64,000 bases of DNA from Antedon mediterranea (Eukaryota; Echinodermata; Crinoidea; Comatulida; Antedonidae), in the NCBI RefSeq assembly GCF_964355755.1, contig NC_092671.1, forward strand, positions 6,397,001 through 6,461,000, given 5' to 3'. Position numbers and translations under genes: made by a program. Below the pieces are notes generated by a model. That model searched no databases. It was not told the origin of the DNA and saw only the letters and a program-made list of their open reading frames with translations. Shown in pieces: positions 40,520 through 53,937 of this stretch. How positions within the stretch are numbered: position 1 is the first letter of the stretch; every line of letters starts with the position of its first letter.

Positions 40520-42373
40520 ACTGCTTGGGCTTACCTTGGGTAAACAAAGCAATACTAATAATAAAAAGTTCTACAATAAACGTATAGGCCCTACCAGTTC
40601 CTATCAAAATGACTTAAGAAACTTATAGGCCTAATTGATGCATTCATTTTCTATTATCTATAAATAACTAGCAGTTACATACTTTGCATGTGTAATAAAA
40701 GCGCACTCTAATAAAAGTAGGCCTACTTTGACAAATAAAAAAAAAATTGTATCAAGAATAAAATTCGGAACTATTTTATGGTCATTGATTTGGTTATAGA
40801 CTATCCCTTCACTTTAAAATATATGTAAGCTAAAATGCATTTTACTCACTGGCTCAAACCGTGATTTACAAAATACATTCTGTTCATAGGAAAGGATGTA
40901 ACGTTGTTGCAGCTGAAATAGTGAACTAACAAAACTCGAGTGTGCATTTAGCTGAAACTTTTCTCACTTGCATCAATTATTATCAATTATTGTATCTTAG
41001 GCCTGTAACGCGCATCCATATTAATAAAATAATTGGTATTAAAATGTAACAATTTTTATTATCTTAAACATGTATTGTCCACCTGAAAAAAATTTTTATT
41101 TTTTTTTGTTGAATATGACATTTTAATGTTACATAATAGTTATTTAATTCAAAAATTGAATCGAAAAAAAATATATATACCTTACAAAAACAAAAATTTA
41201 AAGCAAAACATAGTCAAATTGGTTGCCAATTGTTTTTTGGTTAAATTTAACCGTTTAATTTAATTTGTGAAAACATTTGTTTGTTTTTTTTTCTACGGAG
41301 AAGTGATTAACGATATTAAAGCTGAAAATGGACTATTCAAATTCTGATTTTATTAATCTTAATTTTTTTATGATTTTATGGGACAATACATCTTTTATTT
41401 AATATCATTTTCACATTATTCTACAATGAGAGCCATTCTGACAAAACCGTCGCTTATGATACTTTTCCGAAGAAATATTATTCCTCGCATCTTTGGCTTA
41501 CGTCAGAATATCCAAGGAAACATTGTGCTACATATGATTATGTTTGCTATAAATAAGCATGATAATTATCATATAATATAGGGGTTTTGAGTCTTAGGTA
41601 CACAATTAGTTAAATTTTAACCAGGTTTCAACCGGACTAAATAAGTCACATGACAGGCGGTTTCAAAGTTCAGTCCTTCAACAACCAAATTTACTTAGGG
41701 ATTAGCAGAAGAATATACATCTAAAAAAGGTAAGAATATTGTAAAATAATTGAAGAAATATTCAATATTGAAATAATAATAATTTCGTAATTGTGTGTTG
41801 ACCATGTTTTTTGTTATGGTCCGACTGGAGATACTGTACTAAAAATGTCTGCCCACTAATTACACACTTTACACATGCGAAGTCCCTTTGCATTATGAAT
41901 GGATAAGATATTCATTTGCTTAAAAAGTACAACGTCCATTTCAACAAAATTGATGAAGCAAACCGATTCTTCAGTCTAAACTGTATAAAGGTTACGGAAC
42001 TTCAATGTGCCTAAATGTATCGGCAAGGCTGATATCATTATTAAGAAATTTGTCTTTATCAATATTAAGTTATTTTGTCTAAAATAAATCATACAGTCAG
42101 TCGTTAATGATCATATTTATCATTAAAATAACCATGTGCACGCTAAGATTTGTAAGTTGGTTGCTACACCCCCGAAGTTAGCGATAACTGTATCCGCCTT
42201 TTATCCAAGTAAATAACTGAGCCTCGGGCCCCAAAATGGTTATATCAATGACAACACGTTATTATAAACATTTGTTACGGTACCGGTATGGGCTACCAAT
42301 ATTAATAAAATGATCATTAAAATACAATAATATTATATATAATGTAACTTTAGTTAATTTTATATTTGTTTAG
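40520..42373. other. Upstream region of lifeguard gene 2 with a candidate 5' UTR exon
   Basis: The coding exon begins exactly at a splice acceptor (tttatatttgtttag), so a non-coding first exon must exist. A candidate ends at 41729 with donor gtaagaat after agaatatacatctaaaaaag. The alternative is the promoter copy at 39.3 kb. Nothing else recognised. Confidence 0.4.
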
Positions 42374-45300
42374 ATGGCTGATCCAAACACTGGATATCCT
42401 CCCCAACCAGCTTACGGTCAGCAACCTCCACCTTATTCAGAGGGGTATGCTCCTCAACCAGCCTACAATCAGCCACCACCCCAACAATACGGTCAACCTC
42501 TTCAACAATACGGTCAACCACAACAACAATACGGTCAACCACAGCAACAATATGTCCACCAATATGGAGCACCAAACCAAACCGTGGTGTCCGTATCAGG
42601 AGGTAAATGGTTTAGGTTTAATATTGAGAATAAAGGTTTAAGCAATGTAGTATTTTAATGGAATGCCAATATTTTTTTTTACCATATTAAATGAGGGGGA
42701 TCCATCCAGCAATTGCTGATCATTAGGGACCCCCAGAGGTTCACAAGACAAACATATACACAAGATGCTCGACATAAACAAAGTCTTATTACAAGTCTTT
42801 GGGAGTGGAGTTGTAATTTTTTCCTTCAAAAAAATCCTGACATGACGGGACTTGAACCCAGGAGCCTTGGAGTGGTAGCCAATCATCATAACCACCAGGC
42901 CACAACTCAACAAGGGAGAGCTCCAATTAAGAAGTCACGGGCTTCCAATTCATTGTACATGAGGACACTGTCTACCCTTGAATTGTTCATTAGGGGTTGT
43001 TCGATATATTGAATATGAAATATTTGCATGTCTTAATAAATAAATGAGATTAAGGTTTCACTCCCAGTTTCACTTATGTAAAAATAGACACGGTTATTAT
43101 AATTTAGGTACTACTAGTTCACCGTCAGCGCACGATGATGAAGAGGAGGGTGGATTTTCTACTAATTTTAATGACAGTAACACCAGACGAATGTTCATAA
43201 GAAAGGTTAGTTTAAACTATTAGGCCCAGTAATATTTTATCTTGTATTTTAAAATGCATTCTAAATATGCAAACAGTTCAAAGGCATTTAATAATAATAA
43301 TAATAATATCCTGTATTTATATAACGCCTAATGTTGTGAAACTTCAAAGCGCTGAACATTATTACCCTGGTAATTTTTGCATCAAACATGTATGAAAACA
43401 TACTCCCATAATGCAGCTAGTAATCAGCGCAAAGTTGTGTCTTGATCTAACCAGGTACCCAGACCTGGGTGGAGAGAGGCAAACGTAAGTAAAGTATCTT
43501 GCTTCAGGATACAAACAATGCGGCAGAGTTGGATTCGAACCGCGATCTCACGATCAGTAGTCCAACGTCCAAGACACCACACACCCTAACCTGTATAAAT
43601 TTTGACGTTCGAAATTTTCTTTACATTTCACCAATTCGGTACAAAAGTATCATTAAAACATATATGTAAACTTGTTTTGGTGAAGGGATGTGAAAATGGA
43701 ACTGAACATTGAATTGAAAATTTGACATTTGATCATTTTTTCTTTTCTTTTCTTTTTTATAAGGTATACATTACTCTGTCTGTCCAACTTCTTTTTACCT
43801 TCGGTATTGTGGCACTGTTTACCTACGTGTAAGTATTTGTAATTATAAATTTTGTGATATGGGTAGTTGGTGTTTCTGTTTTCTTTTATTTCTATCTTTA
43901 CTTGTTAATACTTTTGTTATTTCTTTGTTAATTTCTTACAAAATTTTGAAATAAATATGCCTACACAGAACTTTCGATTTGCTTACTATACGTGTATATG
44001 TATTGTATTTGCTAAAGCTCTCTCTACACGATCAAACTTTATTTGACAACAAAACGTGATGTGCCCAAATCTAAAGCTAACTTAAAGATACCTTTTACCG
44101 TAGTACTGGTACTAATACTATGGACCATAACATTAGATATCATGTCCATGCTAAATAATATACTAACTAATAGCCTAATATTTATCTTTTTATATGTATA
44201 ATACTAGTTTGCTTTATCTTGTTTAGGCAAGACATTGCCGATTGGGTTCAAGCTAACCCAGCAGCATATTATACTTCATAGTAAGTACAGTATCAAGTTA
44301 ATTTTGAAGTATCATTTTACTACGGGGCGCCATTTAGAGCCTACATTTACATAGGATCATCATTCTTCCAAAAACAGTAATGTTGTAAAACGGTCGGTAT
44401 GTTGGAAGACCAGTAATTGTAATAGAAAACCCATAAAGCATATTATTAGGCTTTCGAACGTCGAAATTTATACAGGTTGGGGTATAACGATATTTTGAGG
44501 TGGTGATGGTGTTGGGGAAGGGGAGGAGGTCCTATTTTCTTTTTGCCATGATGATAAGACAATAATGTTGAAGATATTGGAATATTTTCCTGTTTATTCA
44601 GGCAAATAATGGAAGGACGATGGCACCAGATTAAAAGATCGTGATTAGTATAGTCACATAATGTAGAAATCAATTACATAAACAAACTTAAGAGGTATTG
44701 TAAGCTTATAATATATGTTTATTTTGTTTGTTTATTTATGATAGTTTTGTCTTCTTGTTTGCCTTCATTGCGCTGGCATGTGGACGAGAGCTTGCAAGAA
44801 AGTCCCCAATCAACTACATCGCTCTCACGGTTTTGGTAAGTACAAGATGGGAAAAACTGGAAAACAACAAGGAAACCTAGACCCAAATTCGCATTCTATC
44901 ATTAACATCAGAAAGCATGGCAACTCGTGCAATTGATAATACATTTTCTTTTTATTTAGACGTTAAGTTTGACGTACATGACTGCTACCATTGCCAGGTA
45001 AGTTACTTCGTTCCAGAGTCCCTCATCGTGTTTATCTTGCTACAATGTTTTTTTCAAGTAGTCTAAATAGCTTTTGCTGCACAGCAACCATTTTCTTTGA
45101 ATGATCAAACTAACAACTGTACTTATAATAGTGATATTATTTATTCTTAGCTTTTATGAAACGAAAACCGTCTTCATCGCCATGGGAACTACATTGGTAA
45201 TACTGTTATTTGCTTCTTGTGAACTTTATTTAATCAATTGTGAATGCATAATAATAACAATAATAACTGGTGTTGTTATACCGGTCTTATTTTGTTAATT

Positions 45301-46258
45301 ACGAAGATTTCTACAAAATGTCAATAGGCCTAATTTTCGAAATTGGTGGTTAATTATTATTTTCATAGTGTTAAAACATATCCTTTAATTTAGCTAAAAA
45401 AGAAAAGAATTTAATATCAAAAAAATCTTTTTTTTTCCTCAGGGTATAACAATTGCAATAACACTGTTCACAATACAGACCAAGATCGATTTGGAAAAAA
45501 TGGCGATGTTCATTTGTATATTCGCTATGTCTTTGTTCATGTTCGGCTTCTTTTGCATCTTCTACTACAGTGATGTACGAAATGTTTAATTTATTATTTA
45601 TTTCTACATGACCATTATTAAATATCGATACGGAATAATGTTGTTTGTGCTATTAAAAGCTAAGCTGATTTTTAGAATAGTAAATACTATTGTTCTGGTA
45701 AGATTCAGAAAATAAAAGTAATTCAATCTGTAGATCATTTATTACGATTATTAAATTATAAACAATATTGTTTGTACAATTAAAATCTAAGCTAAAATAT
45801 TAGAATAAAAGGTAAAATATTTCCATACTGTTTTAACAATAGCAACATGGTGCATCAATGACCAATAATTCTACTGTTTACCTTCTACCTTTTGTATAGG
45901 TCATGTATGCTGTCTACGGCTGGCTTATTGCTCTTCTCTTTGGAATGGTAGGCCTTAATATTACATTTTGTTTTGTAGTTTGAATTGCAAAATATGCTAA
46001 ACATACAACATTGTAAAAATATCGTATGCAGTTCACCTCTGTTTTATATGTAAATAATGTAATGACAGCTTCATTAATCCATAATTAATTCAATCAATCA
46101 TTCTGTTTGAACAGTACCTGATGTTTGACACTCAACTGATAATGGGAGGGAAGAAATACCAGCTAAGCGAAGAAGAATACGTGTTTGCTTCTCTCATACT
46201 GTACATTGACATCATCTACCTGTTCCTCATCCTGCTCAGGTTGTTCGGCAAGAACTAG
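42374..46258 (+). CDS. Lifeguard/TMBIM (GRINA/FAIM2-like) membrane protein, gene 2, complete
   Basis: Ten coding exons: 42374-42602, 43108-43205, 43764-43828, 44227-44280, 44745-44835, 44960-44997, 45151-45196, 45443-45574, 45900-45947, 46115-46258; all GT/AG and in phase, 314 aa. The N-terminus is a Pro/Gln/Tyr-rich tail with repeated QYGQPQQ units (residues 1-75), then DDEEEGG and the family motif NTRRMFIRK. Seven hydrophobic segments follow, e.g. VYITLSVQLLFTFGIVALF, FYETKTVFIAMG, and a YLMFDTQLIMGGKKYQLSEE loop before the last helix, which carries the conserved acidic residues of Bax-inhibitor-1 proteins. The family acts in ER/Golgi/plasma-membrane calcium and death control. Exon lengths match gene 1 almost exactly, but the 30-nt proline exon is absent. 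Introns hold two SINEs and a MITE fragment. Confidence 0.96.
42780..42915 (-). mobile_element. tRNA-derived SINE in lifeguard gene 2 intron 1
   Basis: In reverse complement: A box tggcctggtgg, B box gggttcaagtccc, 30 bases apart, as in a tRNA head, followed by a short body. The word acataaacaaagtcttatta at its tail also occurs at 33679. Confidence 0.65.
43293..43590 (-). mobile_element. tRNA-derived SINE with (ATT)n tail
   Basis: In reverse complement: a tRNA-like head with B box cggttcgaatcc, a body with gtctgggtacctggtt and agcgctttgaag, and a tail gcgttatataaatacagg followed by ATT repeats. The tail resembles that of LINE-mobilised SINEs. A related tail lies at 17525-17700. Confidence 0.75.
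44016..44070. mobile_element. MITE family A fragment
   Basis: aaagctctctctacacgatc, then caaactttatttgacaac and gtgatgtgcccaaat; then it breaks off. In intron 3 of lifeguard gene 2. Confidence 0.65.
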
Positions 46259-46347
46259 GATAAGTAGGCCTAGGCATCTAGACACTATAGAGAGGATTAT
46301 GTATGGTCAGATAACGACAATTTCAGTAAAGCCCCTCCGTGCGTATC

Positions 46348-46353
46348 AATAAA
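46348..46353 (+). terminator. Polyadenylation signal AATAAA of lifeguard gene 2
   Basis: AATAAA 90 bp after the stop codon; a second AATAAA follows within ~20 bp. Confidence 0.6.
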
Positions 46354-46359
46354 TACCAC

Positions 46360-47514
46360 ATTAAATAAAACAATGTTTAACTAGGTAGAATATTTCCTTT
46401 CGTATATACATATTGTAAGAACAACAATTGTCAATACAAGTACTTTAAGATTGATAAAATGATTTAGTTTAAAAAAAAGTTTAAAAAAGGCCTAATGATA
46501 AAGATTGCAGAATAAAAATGTAAGCTTACCAAAGGTTGCACGACCAGTCAGTCAACGTTACCTGGCTAACGAATGCAAATAGCTTTTACTCAAGTAATGA
46601 CTAGTAGCACAATCACAATTAGCATACCGTAACAGGTGAATGCGAAACCAACAACAAACAGTGTTGTCTGTTGAACTACACTGTATGTATATTTTTGAAG
46701 TTTTATGCCGCCTAATCGAAAACATCCCTAATTAATTATTGCTTCAACAATTATTGAGGAGAATTATGTGTGGATTAGGCTTAATTAGTTTATGTTGTAA
46801 ATGTTTTATGAAAGTTTTTGCACAGTTGATTTGTAGCCTAAAATGAAATATTTTGGTTCAGCAGGAGTCAGAGTTATCAAAAGCAAAGAAATAACCTTGT
46901 TTCAGACTTTATTATTGATTCTGCTTAAGTCATTCTTTAAAATAAAGTATTATAAGATAACGAAATCGATTCCTAAGTTTCACTTAAGTACTTCTAACTA
47001 CCTTCTTAAGTTAAGCAAACAGATCATTACCAGGAAAGTGAATCGAACAAATTATCACCAATTCGACAGTGAAGAAGAAAAAAAGTTTTATGTTCATTCT
47101 TGTTCATCATCATCAGTGTAGGCCTATAGCACTTGAGTGTAAAATAATTATGTAAATCGATAGTGAAGTTGTTAGGATAGACTTGTTAGTACACGCTGAT
47201 AAGTTCTGTTTTTGCTAAAATATATTAGGAACAGTTGTATTTGTCAATCATCTCAAATAATAGTTTTGTTATCTTTTTTAAAACTTTGTTTAACTTTAGG
47301 CCTGTTGTTATAGTTATAGTAACCAACTTATGTAATTATCACTTTGTCTTATAATGAATATGAATGATTAACTGTAACTATGTTAATTAAATGATTGTCT
47401 CTATTAGGCATATGGAATTTATGTTGAATTATGAATTGAAACAAATACATTAAAAGGTTAAAAATACGCATAAAATTAGACACTTCTTCGCAAAGTGTCA
47501 TTATAACAGTAGGG
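46360..47514. other. Intergenic, AT-rich
   Basis: One 92-codon plus-strand frame (46843-47121) is lysine/serine-rich and resembles no family I know. Nothing else seen. Confidence 0.35.
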
Positions 47515-47815
47515 ACTTTACGAAACAGGACGGCAAGCCACAGGACGGTCTCATGAATAATTATGCATGAACTTTAACAAAGTGGGCGGAGCTTAGCGTG
47601 AAATTCTATCGTCTTAACTTTTTGAGGACGATAAAGTTGGCATTTTCCCGTTTACGGAGAACGACTAGAAATAACACACAATATACAGTGGGACTGTCGT
47701 CGTCGTCGTCTTCGCACTGGGGTGTATAACTAATAAAACGGCTATGTCGATTGTATATTATTCAGCAAACACAGGATGTCTGTCGTCCTCCCCTAACCGT
47801 CCTGTTTCGTAAAGT
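47515..47815. mobile_element. MITE with perfect 19-bp TIRs, ~301 bp
   Basis: actttacgaaacaggacgg at 47515-47533 and its exact reverse complement at 47797-47815. The interior has a (GTC)n run near 47697 and no gene. No clear target duplication. Confidence 0.85.
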
Positions 47816-50031
47816 TTCTAATTTAACAAAACAAGACGACTGATTATATACATTTAAAAAAACGGAGATTAACATTTCACAATATATTGCACACTTTATT
47901 CTGGTCCTTTCACAACCTCCCTTCATAATGTAACGTATACAACAGTTCACTTTTCTATGCGCATTGATTCGGTTACCGCACAATAACAATCAAAATTAGG
48001 AAATGACAATTTTTAAACATAATTATACAATTGAGGAAATATTTGTATCTTTTATATTTTTTTTACACAAACTACGATTCGGAAACATATTCTGAAAAAA
48101 CATTCTTACTTAATAAAGAAACATGAATGTTGCTAATGACCCGATAGTTTGAGGTGACTCGACCATCATTCTTTCAAAAAACATGAAAAATGAAGTTTAG
48201 CAAAATCGAAGTTTGAATAGCCCTTTTTGTAATTTCAATAAAGTTAATCACTTCTGATTGACATATTCAGCCAACAAATTTGTAAGAATTATTTTGTCAT
48301 GGGGACAATGCATCTTTAAGTAAAGTAAATAAGATATTCTGATAATAGTACCCCTGCCAATACTAAACATTCAGGAGTGTCACCCTCCCTTACTGAAAAC
48401 AAAGCGAACCCTAGATAACATGATCTGCCATTCTAAAGCTTGAAATATAATTTGGAGAACCCGTCAGGATCAACAAACGAACAATTTATAAATATTTTAT
48501 TGTCTGTGATGAAAAGTAGCGAATTGTTATATATCGTCTAAATAATATTATCACCATCGTTGCAGTGTACAGCTTCTTTTCTGTTAAGCTCTGTCTACAC
48601 TATCAAACTAGTTTGACAAAAAAGCAGTGCATTAATATAGCACTTAATGACGAATAGACTATTAAATTAAGTAACAAAAACAAATTAAGTAAAAAGAAAA
48701 ACAAATTGCAATATAAGTTTCCCTAGTAATCATATAAAATAGAATATTATGAAAATACATTATTTTCTTTACAAATCATATTTTGTACACATATACTATT
48801 TATACATTTTATACACATCGCCATCTACAGTATGTTTTTTACATGAATTAGTTTTATACCAGGGAAGAGTAAAATTAAGTGTAATTTCACTATTCCCTTG
48901 TAATTACCATATCTTAATATACGATCAATCTCCTTATTTGTATACAATGTTATCAAGCACCTTATAACAACAACCTGTGCCGGCATAGCGGAAACAAAAC
49001 TATCGTGATGCAAGCTAATACCTGTTGACAATAGTCCAGCATAGGTCTAGTGAATACAACCCACAAAGTACTGTATGCTAACTAAAGTGTCGCATTAAAT
49101 ACGCTTTCAGTTTGTTTTCTGACTACAAACACATCTAACATTCTTCCAAAAAAGGCTTATATATTCGAAATAATACCGATAGGCACTGAAGCACAACATT
49201 TAATGCAAGGGAGAAATCACATTTTTAATTAAGATATCTTGAAACCTTTTTTCCTCGACATAATTTTGAATAAAAGATTGGAAATTTTGCAGTATTAAGG
49301 AATGTTAATATTCAAAGCTGCTATGGGCAAATAAAAGCAGTTTCTTGATTATTTTATCAGCCATAATATCGCCCTCTAGTATTAAAACTAGTAGTAAGTA
49401 AAGGTTGAATTAGAAAAGTAACCATTTTCAAATTGGTTACCAAAAGGACCTCTCAGACAGATAATAGTATTTGGAACTAAAAAGTTGTTATGCAGAACCA
49501 ACCTTGAGCTAGTGGTGCCAATACAATTAAGTCAACATCACTTTTTCATGTGAAAACTAATGGTCAATAGGGAAGTGACCAGTCCTTACACTCTAGAGGT
49601 GTAGCTCTGGTTAACACAGAAATCAACTCCTATTTCAATCTAAACAACTATATTAGTTACATTCGAGCAAATGAACACTGAAGAGAACTGAAAACGCTCA
49701 GGTCGATGTGGAACTGATTTACTAAACTCACAAGTCTTGTATTACTAATATCAAGGTTTATCATTATGGTTAATTCTATACAAAAGTTACGTTATGAAAG
49801 AACATGAAATGTATGAAAATACAGAATTGGAAAATATGAAAGTCAACAATTTAGGAATGAGATAAAATACTATAAAGGAACAGTTATTTTACTATAAACA
49901 TAAACAAAAGGATTGTATTGTATAATCATAGGAATACTGTATGAAATAAGGAAGTATAAACAGGCTTTAAGACAGTCGCTTGTAACCTGTTTATTTTTAA
50001 GCCCAACTCCCTCCAAAAAAGAATCTATTTA
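47816..50031. other. Intergenic region 3' of KLHL18
   Basis: AT-rich with a MITE family A end at 48585-48625 (aagctctgtctacactatca). It should include the KLHL18 3' UTR; tttatt at 49990-49995 is a possible minus-strand AATAAA. No gene recognised. Confidence 0.4.
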
Positions 50032-53000
50032 TTATTGCGTTAATGGAATAACAGCAACGCCAACTCCTCCTTCATGTACAGTCATCGGAGCTACGTACTC
50101 CCAAACATTTGTAACCGGATCATACGTCTCCATTGTACTAAGATTTGAAAGTCCATCGTAACCCCCGACCGCATATAACCGTCCTCCATTCGACACAAGA
50201 GCTACACGACTCCGACGGCTTTGCATCGATGCAACATATTCCCATGTGTTTGATACCGGGTCGTACACTTCAACCGAGTCCAAGAATCGTGAGCCATCGT
50301 ATCCACCACAAACATACAGTTTACCCTTAAAGGCTACAACACCTAGGCGGCAACGTTTTGTCTGCATTGGTGCAACTAATGTCCAACGTCCCGTGAAATG
50401 ATTATAGCATTCAACCTTGAAAAATGAAAACAAAATAAATAAAATATCAGCTTTAGTGTAAAGACAAGTCTATGGACTGACCTAATAACAATTTACTTAA
50501 TTTCCAGTTAAACTAGGAACAACCAACTGTTTTCTCCAAAAGGTTTTAATTGTTTGGAAAATTTTAAAATGAAGTAGAAAATTACGACAGATAGTACAAC
50601 ATGAAATAAAGTGGGTTGCCCCCACGAAAGAGAAAATTATTTTTCAACTTACTGAACTAAATATTGAAAGACCATCATGTCCACCAACAGCATACAGCTC
50701 TCCATTTAAAACTGTTACTCCAGCTGCACTACGAGATTTGGACATGTCTGAAACTATTTGCCATCTAATACAAATGAAATTGTGATTATAGTAAAACATA
50801 TGCGCAATTTTAATTATGGTTTATGACAACAAGTTTACCTTCAATATTATTCATGAAATAGAAGAGCTTCTTTTAATTAAATTTTTTATCTTTTTTATTG
50901 TTGAGATAAATATAACAGTATTACCTTTTTGGAATTAATAATTAAATAACAAATACCAACCTGTTTAGTTTTGGGTCATAACATTCTACAGAACTGAGAG
51001 ACGATATACCATCATAGCCACCGCAAGCGTAGACACGACCATCTAAAGACGCAACTCCAAGAGCACTACGCCTACTATTCATTTTCGATACATCCCACCA
51101 TTCACCACTCAGCGAATCAAACACCTCCACCGTATCTAAACGAACACTGCCATCGTAACCACCAACTGCGTACATCTGACCGGATAACACTGTGACACCA
51201 ACACGACTTCTTGGCGTTGACATAGACTTGCCTAAATGCCATGTGTTTGAAATCGGTTCAAAGAATTCAACAGTACGTAGTGACTCGCCTGTAAGGAAGG
51301 GGTCTGATAAAAAAACACATTTTGCGTCAACTTTAAGAAATACAAGAGAATTGCTTACCTCAACGAAGAAAACAGTGAAGATTTCATGCAACAAGACACA
51401 GCCATAAACAAGTACAAAAACACAGTACAGTAATATTATAGCTAAACACCTATAAACAACTACAGACAGCAAACAGAAATAGAAATAGTACAGTAGTATG
51501 GAAGGTACTGTATATAATCAGGTCATTCTAGTTAAGAATAGTGACACTAGTGATTTACAAGAAGAGAACAGGCATCAACCAAGCCCTGATTTTTCGGGTA
51601 AATAAGCGTATGAATGTACAATTTTGCAGTATGCATATGCAAAGTTTAACACACCGAGTCGATTGACTGGCTGGTTGCCATAATGAAGTGATTCGGGAGC
51701 TGGGGTTCGATTCTTGGATGCCTCCGTTTTTGTTTTAGGATCGGCATTACTACCCAATTCCCTTTTATGTTAGTGTCAAAACCAATCATGGTTGATGCCT
51801 ATTCTCTAAAGGCAAGGACGGACTAGGCTGTTAGGTCTCTTTCTTATTGTTGATTAACATCTTTAGTCTGTGCTGCATGACCCTTACATAGATCAGGTCG
51901 TGTTTTGTTGTACCAAACTATGTCTAGAAACACATCAAATTTGATTAATGCAAGTACCGAATCGTGAAATCAAAGTCATTACTAGTTAACTCATTATGGG
52001 TATTTTGTTAAAGTTATAAAGTAAAACGTTTTCGTATTAATGTTAAGTCAATGCTTTAGGCTTTCAATGCATGTACTGCAGTAGGGCAAACATTCAGAAT
52101 GTACTAACACGTAGGAAGATGATTAATCTGAAAAACAGTGTTGAGTTCAACTAATATTGAACATTAATGAAAACCAGTTCTACCAATTTGAAAATTACAA
52201 AATGATTGACATACTGTAATTACTTACCGTCTAATCATATATAAAGCATACATACATTTGCATTGATGTCATGTACAGGTCTGCCAACCATCACACGTAA
52301 TACGTGAAGACATATTAAGGTTCATTTTATACATGTTTTATCTCCCTGTCATTCCACCACCACATGCATGGCATAAAACGTTAGAAATTTGAAATGCTCT
52401 TTTTAAATTTTACAATTTTTTCATTATTAATATTTAATAATCAATTTGTACATATTTAAAATTCTTGTTGTTTATTGCTGTTTTCATTGTATGTCTACTG
52501 TTTATTGTTAATCATTTTGTAATATCAATTTTATTTGAGCACATTTTTTTAAATATTAACAGTTTTAGCAAACAGAATATGTTTATCATCAAATCTTGTT
52601 TTAATCATTCTGAATCTATATTTTTTATATAATTACATCTTACAAAGAAATAAATAAAAAAAAAAAAAAAAATAAATGAAATTGTTTAAAGACACTATAA
52701 ATAAAAAAATGTTTTGAATAATAGTGCTGCAAATTAGTAAACATTACCTGCTTTTGTCAAGCCTCCAACAGCATAGATGACACCAGCAATGTCATTGCAA
52801 CATCGAGGCTTGGTTCGTGGACCTTGTAGCAAGGTACGACGTTCAGGCATTAGGTGGTAGTCTTTGGCTTCATCAACTAAATCTCTATGTGAACAAAAAT
52901 GAGTACCAGTACAATAACTATTTAAATTAATAATAGCTCTCCTATTCTCAATGTTATATAAATCAAAAGTTAAAATTATAATAACATGGTACAGTATAAA

Positions 53001-53833
53001 CTTAGTACACCAGCAGTGAAGTCAATGACGGCCATATGTCATCAGAAGAAGACAGCTACAAGAACATTAAGAAAGAAGTCTGTAACTCTACATTTCAACA
53101 TGGACTGTAACATTTTTTATATGTTTTTATGTTTACATTGCTTACCTACAACGATGGCAAGATTTCACTAGGTCTTCTGTTGAAATTTTATCAGTTAGCA
53201 CTTGAGGTCGTATGAGAGGTAGACGAACGGTAGCTAGTAAATGTGGCATTAGAAGTCTTCTTTCTTCTAAACTATAACGAACCCAGTGTATTAAGGCATC
53301 AAAAACCTGCAAAAGACCAAGTTAATTCTTTTCAATTAGGCACATGGTTAAACTCTAAACACATTCCTATCTGGATCAACAAAGACAAATTTTATAAAAA
53401 CTACCAATAGTTTTAAAAACATTTCTCATAATCAAAGTTTTAACATTGTATATGTAATACGTAGTATAGAAATAAACTTAAAAGTTTCTTATTTCCACCT
53501 ATATATGTACATGGAAGATGAATATTTCAAGATCTGTGCTATGCAGCACATAGCTCTTCAAGCTATATGTATCCTATTGACAATAAAAAAATCTGGAATA
53601 TATAATTAAGTAAATTCTCAACTTAATAACTGACCTGTTCTTCTCCAGTAACATTTAATTCATCACTGGTTAAGATCTCTTGTACTTCTTCCTGTGTTAA
53701 ACTCAAAAACTCTTCTGACCTGTACACGTCTGTAAAACGCTTTTGGATGTAACTACTGGCAGCGTTGAACAAATTACTACAAACCATTGTATCTGCAAAT
53801 CGCTTGATACCTAAACAATTATTTGGATGCAAC
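50032..53833 (-). CDS. KLHL18: Kelch-like protein 18, 3' part (BACK and Kelch domains)
   Basis: Substrate adaptor of CUL3 ubiquitin ligases. Six minus-strand exons: 53635-53833, 53146-53306, 52748-52884, 50961-51303, 50653-50764, 50032-50415; all junctions in phase, 444 aa plus stop. The first exon opens in mid-BACK domain ([20 protein letters not shown]); the BTB exons are off the right edge. The linker [13 protein letters not shown] and [21 protein letters not shown] are diagnostic of KLHL18. Six Kelch blades follow, with GG doublets in [36 protein letters not shown] and LYAVGGYDG; blade loops such as [10 protein letters not shown] match KLHL18 as well. It ends [14 protein letters not shown]. 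Confidence 0.95.
51565..51810. repeat. Possible TIR element in a KLHL18 intron
   Basis: agagaacaggcatcaaccaa (about 51563) and its near-inverted copy tggttgatgcctattctct (about 51791) bound ~245 bp. Inside is a B-box-like ggggttcgattcttgg, so a SINE component is possible. Confidence 0.45.
52400..52677 (+). repeat. LINE- or SINE-type 3' end with poly-A
   Basis: AT-rich tail ending aaagaaataaataaaaaaaa, within the KLHL18 intron. No coding remnant seen. Confidence 0.35.
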
Positions 53834-53937
53834 CTGTATAAGAATAAACAAAAACATGATCTGTAAAATGAATGTAATAAAAAGTATGTGGAAGAGAACA
53901 TTTCAAATGATTCTAAATTGATTTTTCTTTGGTGACA

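Noticed and set aside
42360-42575. Minus-strand Val/Asp-rich frame
   Set aside because: Antisense shadow of the proline/glutamine repeat exon of lifeguard gene 2.
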